DNA of 64,000 nucleotides from Umezawaea tangerina (GTDB lineage Bacteria > Actinomycetota > Actinomycetes > Mycobacteriales > Pseudonocardiaceae): positions 1-64,000 of the forward strand of contig NZ_PVTF01000019.1 of assembly GCF_003002815.1 (NCBI RefSeq), given 5' to 3'. This document shows, piece after piece, positions 53,945-62,771 of this stretch (its first letter is position 1; every line of letters begins with the position of its first letter). The notes below the pieces were generated by a model that was not told the DNA's origin, did not search any database, and saw nothing but the letters and a program-made list of their open reading frames with translations. Made by a program: the position numbers and the translations under genes.

Positions 53945-53969
53945 GTACCCGTGGGCACGCCGTCTACAC
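53945..53969 (-). promoter_or_regulatory. SigB/SigF-like promoter of the rsb-sigma operon
   Basis: On the minus strand: GTGT (53969-53966), 15 nt, GGGTAC (53950-53945), matching the SigF/SigB consensus GTTT-N15-GGGTA(T/C) except one base. It lies ~42 nt upstream of the small ORF, consistent with autoregulation of the sigma factor. Confidence 0.6.
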
Positions 53970-54076
53970 ATCGACCGGTCCGATCCACAAAGGACGATCA
54001 CGTCGGGAGCGCTCCCAGAAACGCCGACCAGGAGCCGGGATCACCTGATCGGGAGGGCGCGCGGGTGCCTCGCCCG

Positions 54077-55066
54077 CTACCGGCCCAGCAGCTCGGTGGC
54101 ACCGCGGGTGTTGATCACGCGGTCGGGGGTCACCCCGTTGGCTTCCGCCCGCTCGCACCCGTACCCGAGCCAGTCCAACTGACCCGGCGCGTGCGCGTCG
54201 CTGTCGATCGCGAACTCGCACCCGAGGTCGACCGCCAGCCGCAGCAGCCGCGTCGGCGGGTCCTTCCGCTCGGGCCGGGAGTTGATCTCCACGGCCGTCC
54301 CGTGCTCCCGGCAGGCCTCGAACACCGCCTCCGCGTCGAACGTCGACTCCGGCCGCCCCTTGCCCACCACGAGCCGTCCGGTGCAGTGGCCGAGCACGTC
54401 CACGTGCGGGTTCGCCACGGCCGTGAGCAGCCGCTCGGTCATCTCCGCCCGCGCCATCCGCAGCTTCGAGTGCACGCTGGCCACCACGACGTCCACCCGC
54501 GAGAGCAGCTCGTCGGTCTGGTCGAGCGCGCCGTCGTCGAGGATGTCCACCTCGATCCCGGTCAGGACCAGGAACGGCGCCAGCTCCACGTTCAGCTCCG
54601 CCACGACCTCCAGCTGCTTGCGCAGCCGGTCGGCGGTCAGCCCGCGCGCCACCGTCAACCGCGGCGAGTGGTCCGTCAGCGCCACCCACTCGTGACCGAG
54701 GTCACGGGCGGCCTCGGCCATCTCCCGGATCGGGCTGCCGCCGTCGGACCAGTCCGAGTGCGTGTGGCAGTCGCCCTTCAGCGCGGCCCGCAGCTCGTGC
54801 CCGCCGGTGACCGGCTCCGGCTCGCCCAACTTCCCCAGGTACGCGGGCTCGCGCCCCTGCACCGCGTCCACGATCACCCCGGCGGTCGCCTTGCCGATGC
54901 CCGACAGCTCGGTCAACGTCCCCGCGGCGACCCGCCGGTCCAGCTCGCCCGGCGGCAGCCCCGCCACGATCTCGGCCGCGCGCCGGAACGCGCGCACCCG
55001 GTACGTGGGCTCACCGGCCCGTTCCAGCCGGAAGGCGACCTGCCGCAGTGCCCAGAGGGGATCCAC
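54077..55066 (-). CDS. HhH-PHP phosphoesterase (PolX C-terminal-like)
   Basis: 329 residues from GTG 55066. N-terminal DNA Pol beta-like helix-hairpin-helix region (RVRAFRRAAEIVAGLP, TELSGIGKATAGVI), then a PHP domain: KGDCHTHSDWSDG, ALTDHSPRLTVARGL, LTGIEVDIL, VVVASVHS, NPHVDVLGHCTGR, VEINSRPER and AIDSDAHAPGQLDWLGYG. All PHP metal motifs are present. Lacks a polymerase domain; probably a DNA-linked phosphatase/nuclease, substrate unproven. Confidence 0.9.
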   Translation of the reverse strand: MDPLWALRQVAFRLERAGEPTYRVRAFRRAAEIVAGLPPGELDRRVAAGTLTELSGIGKATAGVIVDAVQGREPAYLGKLGEPEPVTGGHELRAALKGDCHTHSDWSDGGSPIREMAEAARDLGHEWVALTDHSPRLTVARGLTADRLRKQLEVVAELNVELAPFLVLTGIEVDILDDGALDQTDELLSRVDVVVASVHSKLRMARAEMTERLLTAVANPHVDVLGHCTGRLVVGKGRPESTFDAEAVFEACREHGTAVEINSRPERKDPPTRLLRLAVDLGCEFAIDSDAHAPGQLDWLGYGCERAEANGVTPDRVINTRGATELLGR

Positions 55067-55193
55067 GCCCCTGTTCTATACCCGCGGGCGCCGCGCCGCC
55101 CGCCGCACCGGGGCGCGTGCTCCACCCGTTCGGCCGCACGCCGCACCCCGCTGGGCAACACAACCGAAACGAGCGAAGCGGACAATTGGTCCC

Positions 55194-56024
55194 GTGAGCA
55201 CGTCAGAGGAGCTGGAGTCGTCGATCGCGGACACGTTCGACCTGTCGGCGCGCGGCTACGACCGGTTCGCCGTCGACCTCTTCCGGCCCATGGGCCGCGT
55301 GCTCGTCGACCGCGCCGGCCTGCGGTCGGGCGAGCACGTGCTGGAGGTCGGCTGCGGTCGGGGCTCGACGCTGCTCGCGGCGCTGGACGTCGTGGGGGAG
55401 ACCGGGTCCGTCATGGGGGTCGACGGCAGCCCCGGCATGGTGCAGCTGGCCACCGCCCGGTTGCGCGACCGGCACTCCGCGAACTCCGACGTGCGCCTGG
55501 ACGACGTGGACAAGCCGAACTTCCAACCCGGCTCCTTCGACGTGGTGCTGGCCAACCTCATGGTCTTCCAGCTCGTCGACCCGGCCGCCGCGCTGCGCCA
55601 CTACGCGACCCTGCTGCGCCCGCACGGCCGGATCGCGTTCAGCACGGTCGCCGCGCCGGACCGCGCGTTCGTCGACGCGCTGGGCGCCATCGCCCGGTTC
55701 GCGCCGAAGCTGAGCGCGGCGCGCGGCCCGTTCCGCGGCGAGGCCGCGATCCGCGGGTTCCTCGCCGACCACGGGTACGAGCGGGTGGAGATCACCGAGG
55801 ACGTGCTGGAGATCCGGTTCCGCGACGCCGAGCACTGGCTGGAGTGGATGTGGGCGCACGGCGGCCGCGAGCTGCTCGACCGCGTGCCGACCGCGGAGCT
55901 CGCACGGGCGCGCGCCGCCGCGATGGCCGAGATCGAGTCCGCCCGCTCCGCCGACGGCGACCTCGTGCTCACCACCGCCGTCCGCTTCACCGTGGCCGCC
56001 CCGAAAACCCCCGCCCGCGTGTGA
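55194..56024 (+). CDS. Class I SAM-dependent methyltransferase
   Basis: 276 residues from GTG 55194. Motif I VLEVGCGRGSTLLAALD, acidic GSVMGVDGSPGMVQLAT, motif II region FDVVLANLMVFQLVDPAAALRHYATLLRPHGRIAFSTV. UbiE/Methyltransf_11 type. Divergent to the PHP gene across 127 nt. Substrate not deducible. Confidence 0.88.
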   Translation: MSTSEELESSIADTFDLSARGYDRFAVDLFRPMGRVLVDRAGLRSGEHVLEVGCGRGSTLLAALDVVGETGSVMGVDGSPGMVQLATARLRDRHSANSDVRLDDVDKPNFQPGSFDVVLANLMVFQLVDPAAALRHYATLLRPHGRIAFSTVAAPDRAFVDALGAIARFAPKLSAARGPFRGEAAIRGFLADHGYERVEITEDVLEIRFRDAEHWLEWMWAHGGRELLDRVPTAELARARAAAMAEIESARSADGDLVLTTAVRFTVAAPKTPARV

Positions 56025-56136
56025 CGTCCCGACAGGACCGTCTCCTTTGGTGCCATCGGCCTTCTGAATCGAAGACGCGCCGATCCGACGGCCGAAATCG
56101 TTGCCGCACCGGGGCGAGTGGGTCAGGATGGCCGCC

Positions 56137-56784
56137 ATGTCCCCACGACCGCAGGCGGGCGCCCCGGTGCGCCAGGTCGCGTCAAGGCGCAAGCGCAGCA
56201 AGGGCGACCTGACGTCGCAGGCGATCCTCGACACGGCCGAGCGCCTGCTGGAGACCCGTTCCCTCGACGAGATCGCCGTCGACGAGCTCACCGACGGCGC
56301 CGGTGTCTCCCGCTCCACCTTCTACTTCCACTTCGAGTCCCGCGAAGCGGTCCTGCACGCGCTCTCCGAACAGGTCGCCGTCGAGCTGCACGAGTCCGCC
56401 GCGCTCTGGCTGCGCCGCGGCAGCGAGCCCCCGGAGGACGCCATCCGCCGCGCCCTCACCGCGACCGTCGCCCTCTGGCGCAACCACGGTCCGGTGCTGC
56501 GCGCGGCCATGCGCGCCCGCGACGTCAACCCCCGCATGCAGGAGTTCTGGTCCGACGTCGCCCGCCGCTTCATCGACGCCGCCGCCGAGCAGATCGAACG
56601 CGAGCGCGCCGCAGGCGTCGCGCTGGCGGGCCCGCCGGACGCCCGCCTGCTGGCGACCGTCCTGGAGAACATGAACGAGCAGGCCTGCTTCAACCAGTCC
56701 CTCTCCCGCCGCTCCCCGGCCCGCGACCGCAAGCTGGTCGACGCCCTCACCCTGATCTGGCTGCGCTCGGTGTACGGCGCGTAG
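56137..56784 (+). CDS. TetR/AcrR transcriptional regulator
   Basis: 215 residues from ATG 56137 (ATG 56128 is an alternative). HTH: LTSQAILDTAERLLETRSLDEIAVDELTDGAGVSRSTFYFHFESREAVL; EthR-like C-terminal domain with ALTATVALWRNHGPVLRAAM. Followed 14 nt later by the poly-G tract and the convergent SRPBCC gene. Target unknown. Confidence 0.9.
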   Translation: MSPRPQAGAPVRQVASRRKRSKGDLTSQAILDTAERLLETRSLDEIAVDELTDGAGVSRSTFYFHFESREAVLHALSEQVAVELHESAALWLRRGSEPPEDAIRRALTATVALWRNHGPVLRAAMRARDVNPRMQEFWSDVARRFIDAAAEQIERERAAGVALAGPPDARLLATVLENMNEQACFNQSLSRRSPARDRKLVDALTLIWLRSVYGA

Positions 56785-56798
56785 CCCGCTGCCACCGC

Positions 56799-56827
56799 GG
56801 GGGGGGGGGGGGGGGGGGGGGGGGGGG
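56799..56827. repeat. 29-nt poly-G tract
   Basis: An uninterrupted run of 29 G on the + strand, exactly between the stop codons of TetR and SRPBCC (44 nt apart). Such a run is rare in genomes and prone to slippage and sequencing error; length may be an assembly artefact. It does not affect either reading frame. Confidence 0.85.
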
Positions 56828-56828
56828 C

Positions 56829-57296
56829 TCAGCGCAGGACGTCCGCGAGCCGCACCAGCGACCGCTCCATGCCCTGCGCGATCTCCTTGCGGCCGAACAG
56901 CTTGATCAGCAGGCCGCGCACCGCGGACGCCGGTTCCTGCAACGACCGCAGCCGCACCAGCGTGCCCTCTCCCGCCGGTTCCAGCTCGACCCGGAACACC
57001 GTGCTGGCCGCGAACCTCGGAGCCGGCCTGCCGTCGAGCCGTTCGGCGAGGTGCCGCCACGCCAGCACCAGCGGCCTGCGGTACTCGATGACCTCCTGGT
57101 CGACCTCGGAGCGCCGCCTGCCCCACTTGCCGTAGATCCGCCGGCGCTGGCCGCAGCCGCTGCCGGAGATGATCTCCACGCTCTCCGCGGAGCTGAGCCA
57201 TTCGGGGGCGCGTTCGGACTTCGACACGACGTGCCACACCCGCTCCGGCGACGCCGACACCCGGCCGCTGCGCACGACTTCGATCACTGGGACCAC
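56829..57296 (-). CDS. SRPBCC/polyketide-cyclase-like lipid-binding protein
   Basis: 155 residues from GTG 57296 (GTG 57287 is an alternative). START/SRPBCC pattern: VIEVVRSGRVSASPERVWHVVSKSERAPEWLSSAESVEIISGSGCGQRRRIYG, then EYRRPLVLAWRHLAERL, FRVELEPAGEGTLVRLRSLQEP and a C-terminal helix GMERSLVRLADVL. Probably binds a small hydrophobic ligand; no catalytic claim is possible. Confidence 0.85.
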   Translation of the reverse strand: MVPVIEVVRSGRVSASPERVWHVVSKSERAPEWLSSAESVEIISGSGCGQRRRIYGKWGRRRSEVDQEVIEYRRPLVLAWRHLAERLDGRPAPRFAASTVFRVELEPAGEGTLVRLRSLQEPASAVRGLLIKLFGRKEIAQGMERSLVRLADVLR

Positions 57297-57432
57297 CGCC
57301 TCGCGCCCATGGTACGAGCCCGGCGGCCGGACGTGCCGGTCAACGGGCCGGGCGAGGCGGGTACTTGTCTGCGCCCGCCCCACGGGGTTGGCTGTGGGGA
57401 TGCGGGCGACACGGGGCAGTGTGCTGCGACCA

Positions 57433-57453
57433 CCGGACCACGACGTGGTCCGG
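57433..57453. promoter_or_regulatory. 21-bp near-perfect palindrome upstream of the molybdopterin oxidoreductase
   Basis: Perfect 10-bp arms CCGGACCACG (57433-57442) and CGTGGTCCGG (57444-57453) around one A, 195 nt before the oxidoreductase ATG and ~137 nt before the SRPBCC start. The spacer 57297-57648 has no other gene. Candidate operator for a dimeric regulator, or a structured leader. Confidence 0.5.
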
Positions 57454-57648
57454 TCCGACCGCGCACCCCGGCCGACGGCCGGTCGCCCCCTCGACCTGCG
57501 CGATCCCCCTCCCGCACGACCCGGACCGGTCGTCGGCGCCTTGCCGGCACCGCCCGGTGGCGGGTACCCGTTGTCAGAGGCGGGTCCCGCGGCAGCGGAC
57601 CCGCTCACCAGGCGCGCGTTCGCCCCGCGTCGTTAGGGGAAGGCCAGC

Positions 57649-59877
57649 ATGACGACCCGGACCGCTCTCACCACCTGCCCGCTGTGCGAGGCGACCTGCG
57701 GCCTTGAGCTGACCGTCACCGACGACCGGATCACCGGGGTGCGCGGTGACCGCCTCGACGGGTTCAGCGGGGGCTTCCTCTGCCCGAAGGGCGCCTCGCT
57801 CGGCCAGCTCGACGCCGACCCCGACCGGCTCACCACGCCGCTGGTCAAGCGCGACGGCGTGCACGTGCCGGTCGGTTGGGCCGAGGCGTTCGAGGTCGTG
57901 CGGAGCAGGCTGACCGCGATCATGGCCGAGCACGGCCGCGACGCCGTCGCGATGTACCTCGGCAACCCGATGGTCCACTCGCTCGCGGGCGGTCTGTACG
58001 CCGGTGAGCTGCGCCGGGCGCTGGGCTCGCGCAACGTGTTCACCGCGTCCACTGTGGACCAGATGCCCAAGCACGTCTCGTCGGGCCTGATGTACGGCGG
58101 GATGTACACGATCCCGGTGCCCGACATCGACCGAACGGACTTCCTGCTGCTGCTCGGCGCGGACCCCTACACCTCCAACGGGAGCCTCTGGACCGCGCCG
58201 GACATGCCGAAGCGGCTCAAGGCGCTGCGGGCCCGCGGCGGCGCGTTCGTCGTGGTGGACCCGCGGCGCAGCCGGACCGCGGCGGCCGCCGACCAGCACG
58301 TGCCGATCACACCGGGCACGGACGTGTTCCTGCTGCTGGCGATGGCGCAGGAGCTGTTCGCCGCCGACCTGGTCGACCTCGGCGACCTGGCCCCGCACGT
58401 GACCGGGCTGGACGGGGTGCGGGAGCTGGTCGCGCCGTTCACGCCGGAGGCGGTGGCCGGGAAGTGCGGGGTCGACGCGGCCACGATCCGCGCCCTGACC
58501 CACCGGTTCGCCGCGGCCGAGCGCGCCGCCGTGTACGGCCGGATCGGCACCACGACGGTCGACTTCGGCACGGTCGCGAGTTGGCTGGTCGACGTGCTGA
58601 ACGCGCTCACCGGCAACCTCGACCGGCCCGGCGGCTCGATGTTCCCGCTGCCCGCGCACCTGGCCAAGGGCAGGGGGTCGGGCAAGGGGTTCACCACCGG
58701 ACGCTGGCACAGCCGGGTCCGCGGGTTGCCCGAGGTCGCGAGCGAGTTCCCCGCCGTGACGCTGGCCGACGAGATCGAGACGCCCGGCGAGGGGCAGGTG
58801 CGGGCGCTCGTCACCATCGCGGGCAACCCGGCGCTGTCGCTGCCCAACTCCGCCCGGCTGGAGGCCGCGCTGGGCACGCTGGACTTCGTCGTGTCGGTCG
58901 ACCCGTACCTCAACGAGACCACCCGGCACGCCGACGTCGTCCTGCCGCCGCCCCCGCCGAGCAGGCGCCCGCACTACGACATCGCCTTCCTCGGCTTCGC
59001 CGTCCGCAACGTCGCCAAGTTCTCGCCGCCGGTGATCGCGCTCGACGAGGGTTCGATGCCGGAGGCGGACATCCTGCTGCGGCTCGCCGCCGTCCTCGCC
59101 GGTCGCGGCGCGGACACCGACCTGGACGCCGCGGCCGCCGAGCAGCTCGACGCCGCGTTGGCCAAGCTGGTCGAGCACCCCAAGAGCCCGCTGCACGGCC
59201 GCACCGCCGAGGAGCTGCGGTCCGCGCTCGTGGACGGCACGCGCGAGGAGCGGCTGCTGGACCTCAAGCTGCGCACCGGCGCCTACGGCGACTGGTTCGG
59301 CGCCGTCCCCGACGGGCTGTCCATGGCCAAGCTGCTGGCCAACCCGCACGGCGTCGACCTCGGCGCGCTCCAGCCGCGGATCCCGGAGGTCCTGCGCACC
59401 CCGTCCGGCAAGGTCGAGCTGTGCCCCGACCCGATCGCCCAGGACGTCCCGCGCGTGCTCGCCGCGCTGCGCGACCGCCCGGACGACCTGCTCCTGGTGG
59501 GGCGCAGGCACCTGCGCTCCAACAACTCCTGGATGCACAACGTGCCGACCCTGGTGAAGGGCAAGCCGACGTGCACGCTGCTGGTCAACACCGCCGACGC
59601 CCTGCGGCTCGGCCTGACCGGCGGCGGCGTGGCCCAGGTGTCCTCGCGGGTCGGCAAGGTCGAGGCCACCGTGGAGGTCACCGACGACATCGCCTCCGGC
59701 GTGGTGAGCCTGCCCCACGGGTGGGGCCACGACCGGCCCGGCACCCGCATGTCCGTGGCGAGCGCGCACGCGGGCGTCAACGTCAACCTGCTCACCGACG
59801 ACCTCAGGATCGACCCGCTGTCCGGAACCGCCGTGCTCAACGGGGTTCGCGTGCACGTCAGCCCCGCCGCAAACTAG
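57649..59877 (+). CDS. Molybdopterin-dependent oxidoreductase with N-terminal 4Fe-4S site
   Basis: 742 residues, GGGGAAGG upstream of ATG. 4Fe-4S ligands Cys10, Cys13, Cys17 and Cys45 (CPLCEATC...CPKG), then the DMSO-reductase-family fold: [72 protein letters not shown], and a C-terminal dinucleotide-binding domain (LRSNNSWMHN, SVASAHAGVNVNLL). Likely bis-MGD enzyme, formate-dehydrogenase/assimilatory type, cytoplasmic (no Tat signal). Substrate unknown; 10 nt before the acyl-CoA ligase gene. Confidence 0.93.
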   Translation: MTTRTALTTCPLCEATCGLELTVTDDRITGVRGDRLDGFSGGFLCPKGASLGQLDADPDRLTTPLVKRDGVHVPVGWAEAFEVVRSRLTAIMAEHGRDAVAMYLGNPMVHSLAGGLYAGELRRALGSRNVFTASTVDQMPKHVSSGLMYGGMYTIPVPDIDRTDFLLLLGADPYTSNGSLWTAPDMPKRLKALRARGGAFVVVDPRRSRTAAAADQHVPITPGTDVFLLLAMAQELFAADLVDLGDLAPHVTGLDGVRELVAPFTPEAVAGKCGVDAATIRALTHRFAAAERAAVYGRIGTTTVDFGTVASWLVDVLNALTGNLDRPGGSMFPLPAHLAKGRGSGKGFTTGRWHSRVRGLPEVASEFPAVTLADEIETPGEGQVRALVTIAGNPALSLPNSARLEAALGTLDFVVSVDPYLNETTRHADVVLPPPPPSRRPHYDIAFLGFAVRNVAKFSPPVIALDEGSMPEADILLRLAAVLAGRGADTDLDAAAAEQLDAALAKLVEHPKSPLHGRTAEELRSALVDGTREERLLDLKLRTGAYGDWFGAVPDGLSMAKLLANPHGVDLGALQPRIPEVLRTPSGKVELCPDPIAQDVPRVLAALRDRPDDLLLVGRRHLRSNNSWMHNVPTLVKGKPTCTLLVNTADALRLGLTGGGVAQVSSRVGKVEATVEVTDDIASGVVSLPHGWGHDRPGTRMSVASAHAGVNVNLLTDDLRIDPLSGTAVLNGVRVHVSPAAN

Positions 59878-59887
59878 AGGAGAGCCC

Positions 59888-61648
59888 ATGTCCGTCCCCA
59901 CGGTCGGTTCCGCGCGCGTCGTGTCGGACCTCCCGTTCGTCGCCGCGCAGGTCCACCAGGACCGGGTCGCGTGGCGCTACCGCGAGCACGACGCCTGGCA
60001 GCAGAAGACGTTCGTCGAGGTCGCCGAGGCGGTGGGGGAGCTGGCCGCGGGCTTCGCGCACGCGGGTGTCCAGGTCGGCGACCGGGTCGCCGTGCTGGCC
60101 GAGACCCGCTACGAGTGGTCGATCGCCGGGCTGGCGGTGCTCGCCGCGGGTGGCATCGTAGTGCCGATCTACGCCAGCAGCTCCCCGGAGGAGTGCGCGT
60201 TCATCATCGACAACTCCGGCGCGGTGCTGCTGGTCGCCGAGAACGCCGCCCAGGCGGGCAAGATCGACGTCGCCGCGCGGCCCGAGCTGCGCGAGGTCCT
60301 GGTGATCGACGCCGACTCCGCGCACCGGACCACCGCCGAGCTGGCCGAGGAGGGCAGGGCGAACCCGCTGGCCGACGAGCTGGAGGCCCGCCGCGCGGGC
60401 GTCTCGCCGGACGACCCGAGCGTGATCATCTACACCTCCGGCACCACCGGGCCGCCCAAGGGCTGCGTGCTGACCCACCGCAACTGGCTGACGATGTGCC
60501 ACTTCACCGAGGAGCTGTCCTACGTCGTCGCCGACGACACGGTGTACCTGTTCCTGCCGCTGGCGCACGTGTTCGCGCAGATCGTCCAGTTCAGCGCGCT
60601 GTACATGGGGGCGACGCTCGCGTTCTTCGGCGGTGACGCCAAGCGGATCGTGCCGGAGCTTGCCGAGGTGAAGCCGACGTTCCTGCCCTCGGTGCCCCGC
60701 ATCTTCGAGAAGATCTACACCATCGCCACCGCGGGCATCCCCGCCGAGCAGCTCCAGCAGGCCGTCGGCGTCGGCCTCAAGCACCGCGCCCTCACCGCCG
60801 CCGGCCAGCCGGTCCCACCGGAGCTGGAGGCCGCTTTCGCCCAGGTCGACGCCGTGTTCGCCCGTGTGCGCGGCGTCTTCGGCGGCAGGCTCCGCCAGGC
60901 GCTGTCCGGCGCGGCGCCGATCTCCCCCGACGTGCTGAACTTCTTCCTCGCCGCGGGTGTGCCCGTGCTGGAGGGCTACGGCATGAGCGAGTCCACCGGC
61001 GTCGGCACCGTCAACACCCTGGACCGGTTCCGGATCGGCACGGTCGGCACGTTCGGCAAGAGCGGTCTGGACGTCCGCATCGCCGAGGACGGCGAGATCC
61101 TGATGAGCGGCCCGCACCTGTTCGCGGGCTACTGGCGCAACCCCGAGGCCACCGCCGAGGTCCTCCAGGACGGCTGGCTGCACACCGGCGACCTAGGCGA
61201 GGTCGACGACGACGGGTTCGTGCGGATCACCGGGCGCAAGAAGGACATCATCATCACCGCGGGCGGCAAGAACATCGCACCCGCCAACGTCGAGAACGAG
61301 CTGCGCCAGTCCCGCTGGATCTCCCACGCCGTCGTCTTCGGCGACCGCAAGCCCTACCTCGTCGCCCTGATCACCCTCGACGCCGAGGAGATCCTGCCCT
61401 GGGCCGAGCAGCAGGGCATCGCGGGCACCTTCGCCGAGCTCGCCGCCCACCCCACGGTCGTGGACCTGGTGCAGGGCCTGGTGGACGAGGCCAACGCCCA
61501 CTTCGTCAAGGACTCGCAGATCAAGAAGTTCACCATCCTCGACCGCGACCTGTCCCAGGAGGACGGTGAGCTCACCCCCACCCTGAAGGTGAAGCGCAAG
61601 GTCATCCACTCCGTCCACGAAGACCTCTACCAGCGCCTCTACTCCTAG
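59888..61648 (+). CDS. Long-chain acyl-CoA synthetase (AMP-dependent, FadD15-like)
   Basis: 586 residues from ATG 59888 with AGGAGAG upstream. AMP-binding P-loop YTSGTTGPPKGCVLTH, GYGMSESTG, GYWRNPEATAEVLQDGWLHTGDLGEVDDDGF, and the A10-like Lys region LTPTLKVKRKVI. Activates fatty acids to acyl-CoA. Operon with the oxidoreductase by spacing; a functional link is not evident. Confidence 0.94.
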   Translation: MSVPTVGSARVVSDLPFVAAQVHQDRVAWRYREHDAWQQKTFVEVAEAVGELAAGFAHAGVQVGDRVAVLAETRYEWSIAGLAVLAAGGIVVPIYASSSPEECAFIIDNSGAVLLVAENAAQAGKIDVAARPELREVLVIDADSAHRTTAELAEEGRANPLADELEARRAGVSPDDPSVIIYTSGTTGPPKGCVLTHRNWLTMCHFTEELSYVVADDTVYLFLPLAHVFAQIVQFSALYMGATLAFFGGDAKRIVPELAEVKPTFLPSVPRIFEKIYTIATAGIPAEQLQQAVGVGLKHRALTAAGQPVPPELEAAFAQVDAVFARVRGVFGGRLRQALSGAAPISPDVLNFFLAAGVPVLEGYGMSESTGVGTVNTLDRFRIGTVGTFGKSGLDVRIAEDGEILMSGPHLFAGYWRNPEATAEVLQDGWLHTGDLGEVDDDGFVRITGRKKDIIITAGGKNIAPANVENELRQSRWISHAVVFGDRKPYLVALITLDAEEILPWAEQQGIAGTFAELAAHPTVVDLVQGLVDEANAHFVKDSQIKKFTILDRDLSQEDGELTPTLKVKRKVIHSVHEDLYQRLYS

Positions 61649-61804
61649 CGCGACCACCACCCGTGTCGGCACCGCACCCCCGCTCGCCGCGGTGCCGACA
61701 CGAAGGAGTTAACTCGTACGAGTGATCGTGACCGAGTGTCCTCGGTGGACACACACCTGCCCCGAAGGTCTGCCCCCGCACACCCGCGGCCGGAGTTGCT
61801 GAGC

Positions 61805-62440
61805 ATGTCCGAAGACGACCTCGCGAGCTTCCGCCGCTGGATCCTCGCCGTGCTGGACACCATCGCCGCCGACCCGCTGCACCAGGTCCGCTACCTGCGC
61901 GACGCAGGCGTCGGCGTCGACGAGCTCCTCCTGGAGCTGGACGACGCCGTCGTCACCGCACAGGCCCGGTGGCGCGACAAGCTCCTCCTCCGCCACGAGC
62001 TCAACCTCATCGAACTGGTCGGCGCCCACGTCGACGCCATGACCGAGAGCTCCGCTCCACTGTGGACCGAAGAGGCCTTGGCGGAAACCACCGAATGGCG
62101 CGAACTACGCCAACTCGCCACCGACGTCCGCACCGAACTGGCCCGCTCCTGGCTGGAGGTCGGCAGCACCACCGTCCTCGTCGACGGCACCACCATCAGA
62201 ACCGAAGCCGACCTCCACGACCTCCTGGCCCACCGCCTCAACTTCGGCCCCCACTACGCAGCAACCCTGGAAGCCCTCTGGCGCCGCCTCTCCTCCGACC
62301 TGAGCCGCCCAGTAGAACTCGTCTGGCGCGCCTCCACCACCAGCAGACGCCTACTCGGCGCAGAAACCTTCGACCGCATCCGCTCAGTACTAACCTCAGT
62401 AGCCGCCCGCGACGCCCGCTTCACCGTCCGCTTCGAATAA
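61805..62440 (+). CDS. Protein with C-terminal barstar-like domain
   Basis: 211 residues from ATG 61805 (GTG 61736 is an alternative). N-terminal ~120 residues are helical and unrecognised (DDLASFRRWILAVLDTIAADPLHQVRYLRDAGVGVDELLLELDDA). The C-terminal ~88 residues match barstar: TVLVDGTTIRTEADLHDLLAHRLNFGPHYAATLEALWRRLSSDLSRPVELVW. Barstars inhibit barnase-type RNases; no barnase gene is nearby. 3' ~250 nt are C/A-biased beside repeat copy D. Confidence 0.8.
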   Translation: MSEDDLASFRRWILAVLDTIAADPLHQVRYLRDAGVGVDELLLELDDAVVTAQARWRDKLLLRHELNLIELVGAHVDAMTESSAPLWTEEALAETTEWRELRQLATDVRTELARSWLEVGSTTVLVDGTTIRTEADLHDLLAHRLNFGPHYAATLEALWRRLSSDLSRPVELVWRASTTSRRLLGAETFDRIRSVLTSVAARDARFTVRFE

Positions 62441-62476
62441 CAACAACAAAACCAACAAAAACCCACCCACCGCCTC

Positions 62477-62755
62477 CACGTTGGGCGAAGCCCGCCAGCG
62501 CGCATCCGGCGCGGAGCGCCTGGGGCCTTGTCGGCGCCAGCCGATGTCTGGTCCGACGCGCAGCGCGGATGCCTGGTCCGATGGCGAAGCCGAGGATGCA
62601 GTGTCGAGCGGAGCTCGATGCTGGCGAAGCCAGACTTCCCCTCTGCCCCCGATCCACAGCGCCCTCCTGCCCGATCTTCGTTGTCAAGACAGCTTCATCG
62701 TCTTGACAACGAAGATCGGGCATTGAGACAATCGCGCGCCGGGGGCTGGGCTTCC
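62477..62755 (-). repeat. Hairpin-plus-minihairpin intergenic element, copy D (inverted)
   Basis: Same element read on the minus strand: leader at 62.72-62.75 kb, perfect 23-bp-arm hairpin (62668-62690 and 62700-62722, 9-nt loop), then small palindromes down to ~62.48 kb. Arm sequence identical to copy B. Flanks are A/C-rich on + (G/T-rich on -), the mirror of copies A-C. Confidence 0.9.
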
Positions 62756-62771
62756 CTCTTTCTCGCCCACC

